Both the position numbers and the translations under genes were made by a program. Below the pieces are notes generated by a model. The model worked only from the letters and a program-made list of their open reading frames with translations, had not been told where the DNA came from and did no database searches. From contig FMVL01000014.1 of assembly GCA_900102235.1 (NCBI GenBank), positions 16,014-80,013 on the forward strand: a stretch of DNA of 64,000 bases, written 5' to 3'. Shown here piece by piece: positions 17,130 through 27,391 of the stretch. Every line of letters begins with the position of its first letter. Position 1 is the first letter of the stretch. The stretch comes from Lachnospiraceae bacterium XBB2008 (lineage in GTDB: Bacteria > Bacillota > Clostridia > Lachnospirales > Lachnospiraceae).

Positions 17130-18512
17130 ATGTTGAAAAAGAAATATATAGGCGACAAAGCTTTTTATAAAACGGTACTCACGATCGCGGTACCCATAAT
17201 GATCCAGAATGCCATCTCCAACTTCGTAGGGCTTCTGGACAACCTGATGATCGGTCGCGTCGGGACCAATGCGATCTCGGGTGTAGCCATCGCCAACCAG
17301 CTGATATTCATATATTATCTGCTGGTCTTTGGTGCTGCCGCAGGTATCGGTATCTTCACGGCACAGTACTACGGTGTGAACGACAACGAAGGTATCCGGT
17401 ATACCTTCAGAATGAAACTGATCGTAAATACCCTCATCACCGTTTTGTGCATCCTGGGATTCTCGCTGTTCGGGACGACCCTTATTTCCCTTTATCTTAA
17501 AGGCGAAGGTACGGGAGCCGATGTGGCTGAGACGCTGCACATCGGACGTTCGTACATGAACATCATGCTCATAGGTCTCATCCCCTGTTCCTGGTCACAG
17601 GCATATGCGGGCACACTTCGTGAGACCCAGGAGACCAAGGTTCCCATGTATGCTTCGTTCCTGGCCGTATTCGTAAACCTCGTCGGTAACTATGTACTCA
17701 TCTACGGACACCTGGGACTTCCCGCTCTCGGAGCTGTCGGTGCCGCATGGGCAACAGTCATATCGCGTTTCGTTGAGCTGCTCGTTCTGGTCATATACAC
17801 GGCTACCCACTCCGCCAAGCACCCCTTCATCATCGGGGCGTTTAAGTCGCTGCGCGTGCCCGCAAATCTTGCAGGCAAGTTCATGGTCAAGTCCCTGCCG
17901 CTTATGATAAACGAGGGATTATGGGCATCGGGCATGGCTATCCTTAATCAGTCATACTCGTACCGCTCGCTTGATGCCGTAGCGGCTATCAATATCCAGA
18001 GCACTCTTTATAATCTGATGGGAGTGGCTTTCCTGACCATGGGAGACGCCGTAGGAATACTTATAGGACAGATCCTCGGAACCGGAGATATGGACAAAGC
18101 AAAAGACCATGCGCGCAAGCTCACGGCCTTTACGGTATTCTGCGGATTCATATTTGCCCTGTTCATGGTAGGCCTCTCACCGCTCTTCCCGAAGTTGTAT
18201 AACACTTCGGACGATATCAAGCATATGGCTACGAAGCTCATCATGATCGCAGGTATATTCATGCCGTTCAATGCTTACACCCACGCCTCCTACTTCATAA
18301 TCAGAGCAGGCGGAAGGACGGGTATCACGATGCTCTTCGACAGCTGCTTCGTTTGGCTGATCAATGTGCCCATAGCCTTTTGCATAAGTCACTTTACTTC
18401 GATCGATGTAGTGGTCATGGTCGTGATAATCTCTTGCATGGAGGTCATCAAATGCATCATCGGCGGGGTCATGGTGAAAATGGGCATCTGGGCCCGAAAC
18501 ATCATTCAGTAA
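17130..18512 (+). CDS. MATE family efflux transporter
   Basis: The 460-residue protein has twelve hydrophobic segments in two similar halves and the MATE features IMIQNAISNFVGLLDNLMIG and GTNAISGVAIANQ. MATE proteins export cationic drugs or metabolites using Na+ or H+. I chose the ATG at 17130; a TTG at 17097 is in frame but lies in the -35 box. No Shine-Dalgarno sequence precedes the ATG, which fits a leaderless mRNA. The 3' end overlaps the convergent RqcH gene by 11 nt. Substrate unknown. Confidence 0.9.
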   Translation: MLKKKYIGDKAFYKTVLTIAVPIMIQNAISNFVGLLDNLMIGRVGTNAISGVAIANQLIFIYYLLVFGAAAGIGIFTAQYYGVNDNEGIRYTFRMKLIVNTLITVLCILGFSLFGTTLISLYLKGEGTGADVAETLHIGRSYMNIMLIGLIPCSWSQAYAGTLRETQETKVPMYASFLAVFVNLVGNYVLIYGHLGLPALGAVGAAWATVISRFVELLVLVIYTATHSAKHPFIIGAFKSLRVPANLAGKFMVKSLPLMINEGLWASGMAILNQSYSYRSLDAVAAINIQSTLYNLMGVAFLTMGDAVGILIGQILGTGDMDKAKDHARKLTAFTVFCGFIFALFMVGLSPLFPKLYNTSDDIKHMATKLIMIAGIFMPFNAYTHASYFIIRAGGRTGITMLFDSCFVWLINVPIAFCISHFTSIDVVVMVVIISCMEVIKCIIGGVMVKMGIWARNIIQ

Positions 18513-20238
18513 GAGTCAGTTCGCTTATATCCGGTGCTATGGCCATGGAGAAGTTTGTGTAATACACGACGAATCCGGGCTTGGCACCGGCCGGTTTCTT
18601 AACTTCCTTACGCTGTACGTAATCTATCTCAACCTTATCCTGTTCACTTCCCTTGCAATAATACGCCGCTGCCGCTGCCGCAAGTTCAAAAACATGATCG
18701 GGCACTTCGCGTCCGCCGGTCTTTAGGATCACATGCGAACCGGGGATCTTTTTCGAATGGAACCACCAGTCGTTTCCTCCGGCGACCTTGAATGTGAGCT
18801 CGTCATTCTGGAGGTTGTTCTTACCCACATATATGTCGAAACCCTCCGGCGTCACATAGTGATAAGGTTTACTTACGATCTTTACCTTCTTCGCACTGCT
18901 CTTCCGCCTGATAAGACCGCTTTCTATGAGTTCCTCCCTGATCTGTATCAGGTCATCCTCATCCCTGGCTATATCAAGGGAATTGAGAACGCTCTCCAGA
19001 TGGGATATCTCCATCGAAACTTCTACCGTAAGTTCCGAAAGCGCCTCGTAAGTACGTTTCAGTTTGTTATATCTCTCATAATACTTCTGTGCATTCTGCG
19101 AAGATGTAAGAGTCTCATCGAGCGGTATCTCTTCTTCCCTGCCGGTATAATAGTTCAATATCGTCACGGACTTATCCCCCGGCTTGGCGCTGTATCCGTA
19201 TGCGTTCAGAAGTTCGCCCCAGATCTTATACTTTTCCTTCTTCTCGGTATCCTTCATCTGCTTTATCTGCAGATCGTATTTCTTGACGTTACGTTCAAGA
19301 GCGGTGGTCACTATATGCCTTAAGTCAGCGGATCTTTGCCTGATGTTGACGATCGTATTCTTCTCGGCATAGTAATCCTGCAAAAGAGCCGAGATCGAAT
19401 CATATCTCTTGCCCGGGTTACCGTCGTATATGGTAAGATGCACAGCGCTGTACTCTGTGGGCGCCCCGTTCTCGTATACGATCTCGGGAGCAAAAGCCCC
19501 GTCCTCTATCATCCGGGCAGTTTCGACAACGCAGTCATGTAAACCACGTATCCTGTCTTCGTCCAGACAGTTACTTCCCAGATCCGAATCGACACCGGCC
19601 CTGTAGCAAAGTTCCTGTGCATATACGGGGCTGATACCGGTCAGCGATGAATACAACGCTTTATATGCAGGCATCGCCTTGGACGAAAGGGCTTCTTTGA
19701 ACTCATCATAAGTCACGCTTAAGGGATCGAGCTTTTCAACAGTCTGCGGAAGGAAATAATCCCTTCCGGGCAGGACTTCCCTGACCGAACTGACGCTTGC
19801 CGGGATGTGCTTGATACTGTCTATGATCATTCCCTTATCATCCGTAAAGATGATATTGCTGTGCTTTCCCATGATCTCGACCACAAGCCGCTTGGAGCAC
19901 AGGTCTCCCATCTCATCACGGTGTTCAAAATCGATGTGCAGCACTCTCTCAAGTCCGGGCTGCGTGACAGACATGATGCGCGCGCCTGTCAGATGCTTGC
20001 GAAGAAGCATACAGAAAGCCGGCGCAACTGCCGGCGAAACCTTATTGGTATCTGTAAGATATACGAGAGGCAGTGTGGCCGATGCGCTGATCAGAAGCCT
20101 TACCTGTCCCGTTCCCGTTTTTATCGTCAGAAGCAGTTCATTCGGTTCCGGCTGCGCGACCTTATTGATCCGCCCGTCTTTAAGTATGGAATTTAACTCG
20201 TGACGGAGCGCCGCCACGGTGATGCCGTCAAAAGCCAT
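18502..20238 (-). CDS. rqcH: RqcH / Rqc2 homologue (NFACT family)
   Basis: The 578-residue protein has the NFACT order. The N-terminal NFACT-N domain begins MAFDGITVAALRHELN. Helix-hairpin-helix and coiled-coil regions follow, with long charged helices around residues 280-440. The C-terminal NFACT-R domain contains NDWWFHSKKIPGSHVILK. In Bacillus RqcH binds stalled 50S-peptidyl-tRNA and adds alanine tails to mark nascent chains for degradation. Older annotation calls it fibronectin-binding protein. It shares a TAATG overlap with the flippase gene upstream. Confidence 0.92.
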   Translation of the reverse strand: MAFDGITVAALRHELNSILKDGRINKVAQPEPNELLLTIKTGTGQVRLLISASATLPLVYLTDTNKVSPAVAPAFCMLLRKHLTGARIMSVTQPGLERVLHIDFEHRDEMGDLCSKRLVVEIMGKHSNIIFTDDKGMIIDSIKHIPASVSSVREVLPGRDYFLPQTVEKLDPLSVTYDEFKEALSSKAMPAYKALYSSLTGISPVYAQELCYRAGVDSDLGSNCLDEDRIRGLHDCVVETARMIEDGAFAPEIVYENGAPTEYSAVHLTIYDGNPGKRYDSISALLQDYYAEKNTIVNIRQRSADLRHIVTTALERNVKKYDLQIKQMKDTEKKEKYKIWGELLNAYGYSAKPGDKSVTILNYYTGREEEIPLDETLTSSQNAQKYYERYNKLKRTYEALSELTVEVSMEISHLESVLNSLDIARDEDDLIQIREELIESGLIRRKSSAKKVKIVSKPYHYVTPEGFDIYVGKNNLQNDELTFKVAGGNDWWFHSKKIPGSHVILKTGGREVPDHVFELAAAAAAYYCKGSEQDKVEIDYVQRKEVKKPAGAKPGFVVYYTNFSMAIAPDISELTLTE

Positions 20239-21962
20239 TACTGTTCACCTTCATTTTTGGGAGGCTTCTTTGTTGCTCTGAGCCTGTCTATGCGCGAAGT
20301 TATCTTGAATCTCGGATCGTCCGATTTAAGATGCAGTTTCTTAAACCACTTAAACAGGAGCTCACCCTTGGATGATGCGAGAAGTTCGTCCTCGCTCACG
20401 GCTCCGCTCTGTATCACGGTGATTATATAAAAGATCACCGCAAACAACATTGCCACAAGGATGCTGACATAATTGTTTTTGGATAACTTAAATACAAGGT
20501 TGTATATGAGTCTCGCAAATACTCCCATGCAAAGTGAGCATATTCCGGGAAGAAGAAATGTATCCACAGTCTCCTGCTGATAGTTCATCGCGCCCCGAAG
20601 CGACCTGCCGTTTAATATGCACACCAGAAGTGCAAATATGATATCGGCTATGACTATCGAATAGATCCCCAGCTTGGTAAACTCAAGAAGCCCCCAAAGG
20701 ACTCCCGACTGGACAGCCAGAGCTATCGCGGCGTGGATGACCGGTCTGTGCACCTGTCCTATGCTCTGAAGAACTCCGTTGCTTATCGTGGAAATGCTGT
20801 AGAAGATGACCGTTATCGACAGGGCCATCAGCAGTTTGCTCGCCATCATCAGCGATGATCTCTGAGGGAAAAGGATGCTCATGATGGGTTTAGCCAGAAA
20901 AAGAAAACCGAACATGCTGGGGATCGCCACCATCATGGTGACCTTGATCGCACGACCTACCTTTTTCCTGGAATCCTTATAGTCCTTAAGAGCCCAGGCT
21001 CCGGCAACGGTAGGTATGATTGCACTCGACATCGCTGAAGCCAGCGCCACGGGAACATTTCTCATTACAACAGCCTTGCCCGAGTAGATCCCGTACTGCA
21101 TGGATACCCGTGACTGCGACAGATTGTCACCCAGCATCATCCTGGCAAAAATAGTCTGGTTTACCGCAGTTGAACAGTTATAGATAAAAGTACTTAAGAT
21201 AAACGGTGTCACGATCAGAAGGATATCCTTGGCGATCGCCGCATACGGTTCGATCTCGGATGTGTTATCGGACTCGTATCTCCCCATGATCTTTCGCCGG
21301 TTATACAGATAGATGCCACCGACAAAAAGAAGCGCGATCAGCACACCGCATCCGGTACCGAGAGCGGATCCCGAAGCACCTCTTATAGCCTTGGTCGTCT
21401 CATCTATATCGATACCGCCTGCCATACGAATAAAAAGCAGAGCCGCTCCTATGCTGACAGCGGCATTGATGATCTGCTCAATTATCTGGGATATGGAAGT
21501 GGGAACCATGGATCTGTGTGCCTGGAAGAATCCCCTGAAAACACCCAAAAACCCCGACAGTAGAATGGTCGGGGCAAAAATGCGAAGGACAGGGACCGCA
21601 TTATCAACAACAAGCAGTCCCGCGGCAACATATGCAAATGTTGCCGCCAATCCGCCGATGATAGTCACATAGACAAGCGCGCATCTGAAAATACGCTGAG
21701 CGTTTTTGTACTGTTTGAGCGCCAGTCTCTGTGACATTATCTTGGATATGGCGGATGGAATACTGTATGAACTGATCAACAGTATATTGGTGTAAATATT
21801 ATATGCAAAGGAATAATAACCATTACCCTCGTCACCTATAACGGCAGTCAGAGGGGCTCTGTACAGGAGCCCTATAATACGGACTACTATACCGGCTACC
21901 GCCAGTATGCCCGCCTGCATTATGAAGTTGCTCCTGTACTCTTCCTTTACGTCTCTTTTCAA
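20238..21962 (-). CDS. MOP-superfamily polysaccharide flippase (SpoVB/MurJ-like)
   Basis: The 574-residue protein has about fourteen hydrophobic helices and the SpoVB-type N-terminus ILAVAGIVVRIIGLLYRAPL with IGDEGNGYYSFAYN. Relatives flip lipid-linked polysaccharide or peptidoglycan precursors. The longest frame uses a TTG at 21962 with little ribosome-binding sequence. An ATG at 21920 has AGGAG 10 nt upstream and is a credible alternative start. The C-terminal tail (about 40 residues) is basic and cytoplasmic. It is translationally coupled to the RqcH gene. Confidence 0.85.
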   Translation of the reverse strand: MKRDVKEEYRSNFIMQAGILAVAGIVVRIIGLLYRAPLTAVIGDEGNGYYSFAYNIYTNILLISSYSIPSAISKIMSQRLALKQYKNAQRIFRCALVYVTIIGGLAATFAYVAAGLLVVDNAVPVLRIFAPTILLSGFLGVFRGFFQAHRSMVPTSISQIIEQIINAAVSIGAALLFIRMAGGIDIDETTKAIRGASGSALGTGCGVLIALLFVGGIYLYNRRKIMGRYESDNTSEIEPYAAIAKDILLIVTPFILSTFIYNCSTAVNQTIFARMMLGDNLSQSRVSMQYGIYSGKAVVMRNVPVALASAMSSAIIPTVAGAWALKDYKDSRKKVGRAIKVTMMVAIPSMFGFLFLAKPIMSILFPQRSSLMMASKLLMALSITVIFYSISTISNGVLQSIGQVHRPVIHAAIALAVQSGVLWGLLEFTKLGIYSIVIADIIFALLVCILNGRSLRGAMNYQQETVDTFLLPGICSLCMGVFARLIYNLVFKLSKNNYVSILVAMLFAVIFYIITVIQSGAVSEDELLASSKGELLFKWFKKLHLKSDDPRFKITSRIDRLRATKKPPKNEGEQ

Positions 21963-21985
21963 TGCTCGAATCTCGTGTCAGCCCT

Positions 21986-24052
21986 TCAGTCCGAAATCTT
22001 AAAGAATTCTATTGCAGCACTCATATCCTCGTTGATGTTGCGCATCTCAGATGTAGAGTTCTGTGTATCCGAGCATGCATCCGTAACCGTCTGGCAGGAT
22101 GCGGCAACTTCCTCGGCGGAAGCACCCAGCTCTTCTGAAATGGCTCCGAGATCTGAAGTAGTATTGGTCAGTTCAACCTTGATCTTATCAAGCTGACCGG
22201 CCAGACCTCTGATGGTATCTATCTCGGCGATCGACGCCTCCACGGATTCCGAAAGGACATTGAATTTCTCCTGAGCCTGTTCGATATCCGTTCTTTCCTG
22301 GCTTATGACCTCAAACACACGATTGCTGATATCCACTGTTCCGTTGGACAGAACAACGATATTCTCAATGATCGCTTTGATCTCTTTAGCCGACTGTGCG
22401 GAAGAATCCGCAAGAGATCTGATCTCATCGGCAACTACCGCAAACCCGCGTCCGGCTTCTCCTGCTCTGGCTGCTTCGATGGATGCGTTGAGTGAGAGCA
22501 GATTGGTCTGAGCCGCAATGGATTCGATAGCCTGGATCGCTGAATCGATATCTCCTATCGCTGAGTTGGTCTCCGCTATCTTATCTGCGATGCTCTGCAT
22601 GGCGTTAACCGATTCATTGGCACCGGAGTATACGGACTTCATGCAATCGGTAGCATCATTGTTCGCATCCTTGATCGTCTGGGATGCATCATACAGTTTC
22701 TGAACATTATCGTTGAGGAATTCGATATCATTACCGAGCTCAACGGCCTTCTCTGCCATGATCTGTGCATTCTCGGCCACGCTCTGTGATGTGGTGGCAA
22801 CTTCGCCGATGGCAGTGTTGATCTGCGAGATCGAATCAACGTTATTGCCGGTCATGCCGTCAACGCTGACAATGGCATCATTGAGGACCATGGCGGAATC
22901 CTTAACGGATCTCATCGATGTATTCAGTGCATTCCTGAGCGTCTTAAACGCATCTATGATCCTTACGGTCTCGTCAATGTGCGAACTTGCATCGCAATCT
23001 ACAGTTACATCACCGGTACTGAGCTCGACGATGGCTCCGGCGATCTTCTTAAGCGGTGCTGCTATAATCCTGGCAATAACGATAGCCAGTGCCATGAATA
23101 CAACTATGCATAATAAGCAGATTATGATCGTTGTCTTCTTGAAATCGTTGATACCGGAGAGAATATCAGCCTCATCTGCGGTAAGAACTGCTATATATGC
23201 GTCATCCTTGCCGATATAGTATGCGGCATATTTGATCGCACCCTTATATTCATAATCAATGCATGCGGGATCGGGATGCTGTCCGCTTTCAAGCTGTGCG
23301 ACCAGTCCCTTGACAGCTGCGTTCTCAACAGGATTACCGATCTTGGTTTCATCGGGATGATAGAGCATCGTACCTGCATTATCAACAAAATAGATATAAG
23401 CGCTGCTGCGTCCGAGTGATGATACATCGGATACCTTGGCAGCAACTTCATTTACATATGTGGCACCACCGACATATCCGATGGGCTCACCGTCTACCAT
23501 AACGGGATAATAGAGTGACATGACAAGATTTCCCGATGAAGGAGAAGTCATGATACCGGTATTAAATACGCCGTCTGCTCCGAGGATCTGTCCGCGAAGA
23601 GACTCGAGGGCGTCACCTTCTCTGAGTACCACACCGATGATAGCGGGGACTGATGAATGGGTCATTACCTGGGAGTTCCAGTCAGCGATATATAATCCCT
23701 CCCAGCCATCCAGTGAAGCAAAGAAATCAACGGTATACTGCTGAGCTTTCTCGGCAAGTGCACTGTCTGTGGGATTCTGAAGGAAATCGACCACTACGGG
23801 AGCGGATGCATACGAACGCAGTATGGCCTCATTCGTAAGCGTCGCCGTATCAAATGCCGCACCGGTCTGTTCGATAACCTGAAGAAGTGAATTGTTGGTC
23901 CACTGCTTCATCTCCTTGCTGCTCTTGTTGATCAGCACGATGCTTAAGATCACCGATGAGCATACCAAAGGGATAAGAGCATACAGAATGAGAGTCATTC
24001 GCATGTCCAGTTTCGATTTAGTTTTTTTCTTTTTTGTAATGTCTGTTCCCAT
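21986..24052 (-). CDS. Methyl-accepting chemotaxis protein with Cache sensor
   Basis: The 688-residue receptor has a membrane helix near residues 17-40, a large extracellular Cache-type sensor (about 45-305, with [16 protein letters not shown] and [16 protein letters not shown]), a second helix near 310-335, HAMP, and a long signalling coiled coil. The hairpin tip is [20 protein letters not shown]. Cache domains bind small metabolites such as amino acids or organic acids; the ligand is unknown. It implies a chemotactic cell, although no che or flagellar genes are in the window. GGAAGGAG supports the ATG, and a promoter lies upstream. Confidence 0.95.
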   Translation of the reverse strand: MGTDITKKKKTKSKLDMRMTLILYALIPLVCSSVILSIVLINKSSKEMKQWTNNSLLQVIEQTGAAFDTATLTNEAILRSYASAPVVVDFLQNPTDSALAEKAQQYTVDFFASLDGWEGLYIADWNSQVMTHSSVPAIIGVVLREGDALESLRGQILGADGVFNTGIMTSPSSGNLVMSLYYPVMVDGEPIGYVGGATYVNEVAAKVSDVSSLGRSSAYIYFVDNAGTMLYHPDETKIGNPVENAAVKGLVAQLESGQHPDPACIDYEYKGAIKYAAYYIGKDDAYIAVLTADEADILSGINDFKKTTIIICLLCIVVFMALAIVIARIIAAPLKKIAGAIVELSTGDVTVDCDASSHIDETVRIIDAFKTLRNALNTSMRSVKDSAMVLNDAIVSVDGMTGNNVDSISQINTAIGEVATTSQSVAENAQIMAEKAVELGNDIEFLNDNVQKLYDASQTIKDANNDATDCMKSVYSGANESVNAMQSIADKIAETNSAIGDIDSAIQAIESIAAQTNLLSLNASIEAARAGEAGRGFAVVADEIRSLADSSAQSAKEIKAIIENIVVLSNGTVDISNRVFEVISQERTDIEQAQEKFNVLSESVEASIAEIDTIRGLAGQLDKIKVELTNTTSDLGAISEELGASAEEVAASCQTVTDACSDTQNSTSEMRNINEDMSAAIEFFKISD

Positions 24053-24102
24053 TTGAAAATCTCCTTCCTGCAGGTCACATTCAAAACATGACCATCTATA
24101 AT

Positions 24103-24131
24103 ATAATACCTCAAAACAGTGTACTTAACAA
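24103..24131 (-). promoter_or_regulatory. Promoter of the chemoreceptor gene
   Basis: TTGTTA (24131-24126), a 17-nt spacer and TATTAT (24108-24103) on the minus strand, about 50 nt ahead of the ATG. Confidence 0.55.
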
Positions 24132-24135
24132 TCTG

Positions 24136-25857
24136 TCATCCTGCGAAAACAAGCCCGTCAAAACAGTCAGTCAGGAGGTCCGAACCCACAAGCCCGTCCT
24201 TATATGTGAGATACCATGATGATATGTCGTCCCGGCCTATATAGATCCTGTACAATCCGTCGGATCCCTCCACACAAAGATCGATAAATGTCTGACCGTC
24301 CGTGCCGTAAGGAATGACTCCTGCGCCTTCTTCGATTGAGGTCGCTTTCTCTGCATCCGTGTACTCATCCGCGCGGAATTTGCAGGGTATCTCCTTGGCG
24401 GCGGTAATGAATGCTTTGGTTCCTGTCTGATAATACATGTAGTCGTCAATAGCTACTGGACATCCGTCAGCATCAATACGGCATCTTTGGGTTACTGACA
24501 ACGTTCCCAGTTTCTGTTCAAGATGTTGAACCAGAAAATCGTACGGGTCATCAGGAGTATCGGAAACGAACTTATGATGCTCATTAAACTTTCCGAAAAG
24601 CGGCACGCCGTCCATCTCATCCAGGAAGACAAACTCATCTCCTGTAAACCAGTACATAGCGGTATCCTGATAATCACCGTCAGTCGTATAGTTTATCCAA
24701 AGATATTCAGAGCCGTCCGTCCGGTCATCTCTTATCCAGTAACACTTCAAGCCATAGCTTGCAAAGCAGTATAATCCGTCTTCTATGCGGTACTTCGTAT
24801 CATCTATCTTAAGTTCCAGATACTCGACATCATCATATTGATCTGCCGTCATCTTGTAAGGGATCACATCAGTCTGGCCGTTCCCGTTTATATCTATTTT
24901 GATCTCACCGCTTCCGGCATCGGGAATCTCAAACATCTGAACGCTACCCTCCCCGGAACCCGAGTCCGAAGTCCCTGAGTGTCCGCCGGTCTTAGCCTCG
25001 TATGATCTCATCGGACTCCAGGCGATGGTCTTACATCTGTACATGAGTTTATCTGTAACACTCCAGAAATCGCCGTCAAATACTTCAGACTCATCCGTAT
25101 CATCCGAACCTGTTGTGTTGTGATAGTATTCCACATCCATTCCGTCTTCCGTCGGATCCGTAAAATAGTAATCATCCCATATGATTTCCGCGCCGTCTTC
25201 GGACAGATGGCATTTGCCTATGTATGTATACGCGGCTCCGCCCGAACCGATATAATAGAAGTAGCCGTTACCCATCCAGCGGAAACTGCTTCTTGCCATT
25301 CCGTCGATGGTACAATACGGCTCATCGTTTTTCAGCGTATATACGCCCATGATATAACTGGTTTCCTGTTCTTCGCTCTCGGAATCATAGCCCATGAGAA
25401 GCTCCGGGATGCCGTCTCCGCTCACATCCTCGATCACATAGCAGACTTCATCCAGGAGACTTTCGGTAGGCTCATACATGATCATCTCCACGATACCCGA
25501 CGGCACATACCTTACCGGATCATCACTTTCCAGTCTGTCATAGATCTTTTCCAAGGTTTCATCAAGGACAGGGGCATAGAGAGCTTCATAATCCGGTTTT
25601 TCTGCGTCGCTTTCCTTCTCGTCGGTTTGCTCCGTATCCTCTGCCGCATTGCTGTCAACGCTCTCTGTCGAAGCAGCTACGGTTTGCGTATCCGTTGCAG
25701 CATCATCACCGGGCTGCACAGCTTCCGTACCGGTTTCAGACTCTCCTGCCACCTGCTGAAGTATACGCACCAGCAGGCTTTCACTGTTGCCGCATCCGCA
25801 CAGAAGCGTAGCAACAAGGATCAGACTGATGATAGTTGCGATAGTTTTCCTTTTCAT
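24136..25857 (-). CDS. Large secreted lipoprotein of unknown function
   Basis: The 573-residue protein starts with a lipoprotein signal peptide ending LLCGCGNSE, lipidated at a Cys near residue 22. A Thr/Ala/Glu-rich linker follows (about 45-85). The rest is acidic and aromatic, with several short Asp/Gly segments such as EDVSGDGIPELLMGYDSE and DINGNGQTDVIPY. These resemble calcium-binding or VCBS/FG-GAP-like repeats that read as verification of a value against a parent record. No catalytic motif is recognised. Its start overlaps the upstream hydrolase stop by 4 nt. Confidence 0.6.
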   Translation of the reverse strand: MKRKTIATIISLILVATLLCGCGNSESLLVRILQQVAGESETGTEAVQPGDDAATDTQTVAASTESVDSNAAEDTEQTDEKESDAEKPDYEALYAPVLDETLEKIYDRLESDDPVRYVPSGIVEMIMYEPTESLLDEVCYVIEDVSGDGIPELLMGYDSESEEQETSYIMGVYTLKNDEPYCTIDGMARSSFRWMGNGYFYYIGSGGAAYTYIGKCHLSEDGAEIIWDDYYFTDPTEDGMDVEYYHNTTGSDDTDESEVFDGDFWSVTDKLMYRCKTIAWSPMRSYEAKTGGHSGTSDSGSGEGSVQMFEIPDAGSGEIKIDINGNGQTDVIPYKMTADQYDDVEYLELKIDDTKYRIEDGLYCFASYGLKCYWIRDDRTDGSEYLWINYTTDGDYQDTAMYWFTGDEFVFLDEMDGVPLFGKFNEHHKFVSDTPDDPYDFLVQHLEQKLGTLSVTQRCRIDADGCPVAIDDYMYYQTGTKAFITAAKEIPCKFRADEYTDAEKATSIEEGAGVIPYGTDGQTFIDLCVEGSDGLYRIYIGRDDISSWYLTYKDGLVGSDLLTDCFDGLVFAG

Positions 25858-26522
25858 TTCAAGTACTCCTTAACAGTTTTCATTACTTTTGCGATCGTTT
25901 CCGTATCTTTGATAACATCCCCTGTTTCCAGAGAATGGTTTGCATCATCCACTACGGTCAGCGGGATCTTTTTCTCCGAGCACAGCCTGCGGATAGCGCC
26001 GTGATCGGCCCAGTTATCCTTTGTTCCGGAAAAAGCGATACCGCTCGATTCTTTTACATAGTCAAATGTTTCTTCGAGCGGGGTAAAGAATATATGACGG
26101 ATATCCGTATCGGCAGTGTTTGCGTAAGCTGCCGCTATGGCCGTGCCTATGCTCTTGGATATAAAGAGTATATCATCATATTGCGCGGTGTCGGCTGCTT
26201 CTTCCTCAGTCGCGTCGGCGCCGGTTACTCCTGCCTCTTGCAGGGCACGGTCCGTAACCTCGACACATTCTTTTACAAAGGCGAGAATCTGCTCCCTCGT
26301 CGCGCCCTTAAGATTTACCTCACACGGAGGATAAGAGATCTTAATGATCTCATACCCTTCTGCCGCAGCCATCTTGCCGGAATAATACAGGAGCGGCTTA
26401 TCCGTATGATATCCGATCCCCGGAAAAAGTACCGCCAGTCTCTTCTCAGTCATCACGTTCACCGGAACCTTCCCTCTGATATTATATGCTGCATCGGCAT
26501 ATGTGCCGGTTCCCTGATCCAT
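25854..26522 (-). CDS. Small alpha/beta-hydrolase-like protein
   Basis: The 222-residue protein has an LAVLFPGIGYHTDKP start and FISKSIGTAIAAAYA, where the Ser sits in a nucleophile-elbow context (SKSIGT instead of GxSxG). A late VVDDANHSLE could supply the His, in the way of small alpha/beta hydrolases. The substrate is unknown. The start is uncertain: the longest frame starts at 26522 with AAGGA upstream, while an ATG at 26453 begins at the conserved fold. It is translationally coupled (ATGA) to the lipoprotein gene downstream. Confidence 0.6.
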   Translation of the reverse strand: MDQGTGTYADAAYNIRGKVPVNVMTEKRLAVLFPGIGYHTDKPLLYYSGKMAAAEGYEIIKISYPPCEVNLKGATREQILAFVKECVEVTDRALQEAGVTGADATEEEAADTAQYDDILFISKSIGTAIAAAYANTADTDIRHIFFTPLEETFDYVKESSGIAFSGTKDNWADHGAIRRLCSEKKIPLTVVDDANHSLETGDVIKDTETIAKVMKTVKEYLK

Positions 26523-26613
26523 TCATATCCCATGTCCTTTTAGTCGGTATTGCTCTTATGAGATGATTTTAACAGGAAAACAGTCACAAAAGAATCACAG
26601 ATCAAAAAAAAAT

Positions 26614-26637
26614 AAGGAGAGGGCTTTCGCCCTCCCC
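26614..26637 (-). terminator. Intrinsic terminator of the encapsulin/sulfur operon
   Basis: GAGGGC and GCCCTC form a stem closed by a 4-nt loop, with flanking G/C pairs. On the minus strand it is followed by CTTATTTTTTTTT. It lies about 20 nt after the last gene. Confidence 0.9.
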
Positions 26638-26654
26638 GTTAAAGGAATTCATTA

Positions 26655-26906
26655 TCACTCTCCGACCTTTTTTATGAACAGTTCATATGTACCGTCACCG
26701 TTCTCCCGGAGTTCAAGGACCTCATGTCCTTCTTCCCGGATACTGCGAGGCACATTCTGTACAGGCTCACCGTCGTTTAAATGAACCTGCAGTATCTGTC
26801 CCTCATCCATTTCTTCAAGAGCCACCTTGGTCTTTACGAACGTTATCGGACATGTAACATCCGTGATGTCAATCATCTCATCAACCTTTATCTCATCATT
26901 TTCCAT
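26655..26906 (-). CDS. TusA/SirA-like sulfur-transfer protein
   Basis: The 83-residue protein matches the TusA fold, with the sulfur-carrying Cys19 in DITDVTCPITFVKTK, the position of the TusA CPxP motif. A GQILQVHLNDGEPVQNVP strand-turn-helix follows. TusA proteins accept persulfide from a cysteine desulfurase and pass it on. I chose the ATG at 26906 because GGAGGG precedes it. It is the last gene of the encapsulin operon, two bases after the JAMM peptidase stop, so it could ferry sulfur from the encapsulated desulfurase. Confidence 0.85.
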   Translation of the reverse strand: MENDEIKVDEMIDITDVTCPITFVKTKVALEEMDEGQILQVHLNDGEPVQNVPRSIREEGHEVLELRENGDGTYELFIKKVGE

Positions 26907-26908
26907 TT

Positions 26909-27343
26909 TTATCCCTCCAAAACGATCAGTTCTTCTTTTCTGACGTTTTTGCCATCTTCTTTTTTCTCTATGCAAAAGGCGTTCAGCACCGGGGCATCTT
27001 CGTTCTCAAGTGACAGTATCAGATAACTGGCTCTGCTGTCATTAGCCAGCCTTATATCCTCTTCCGACGGACGTGACGGAGTCTCCGGATGAGAATGCCA
27101 GTTACCGAGCGGCACCATGCCGTTAGCTCTCATATCCTTAACTGCCTTCAGTTGTTCTTTCGGATCGATCGAAAAATGCTCGTTTGTATGATCCGTGTTG
27201 GTAAGAAGATATACTTTTTCTATCACTCTCGTTCCGTCTTCCGGATCCCTGCCGGCGATAAGACCGCATGCTTCATCAGGCCTTTCTGAAAGAGCATGCC
27301 GGATCATCTCATCCACATCGGATCTTTTGATCGTTATTCTCAT
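26909..27343 (-). CDS. JAMM/Mov34 metallopeptidase 1 (Mec+-like)
   Basis: The 144-residue protein carries a full JAMM zinc site: Glu24 in RPDEACGL, His83 and His85 in NWHSHPETP, and Ser93 and Asp96 of the H-x-H-x7-S-x2-D pattern. Mec+ of Mycobacterium and HcyD of Wolinella are single-domain relatives. They cut bonds at the C-terminal glycine of sulfur-carrier proteins, releasing cysteine or trimming the tail. The neighbouring ThiS-like protein is a likely substrate, since it ends GGGR. I start at MRITIKRS (27343); the longer frame adds 12 unlike residues. Confidence 0.85.
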   Translation of the reverse strand: MRITIKRSDVDEMIRHALSERPDEACGLIAGRDPEDGTRVIEKVYLLTNTDHTNEHFSIDPKEQLKAVKDMRANGMVPLGNWHSHPETPSRPSEEDIRLANDSRASYLILSLENEDAPVLNAFCIEKKEDGKNVRKEELIVLEG

Positions 27344-27391
27344 ATGCTTATACTCCGTTGTTTCATCAGCACCATACACTAAAGTCTGCGG

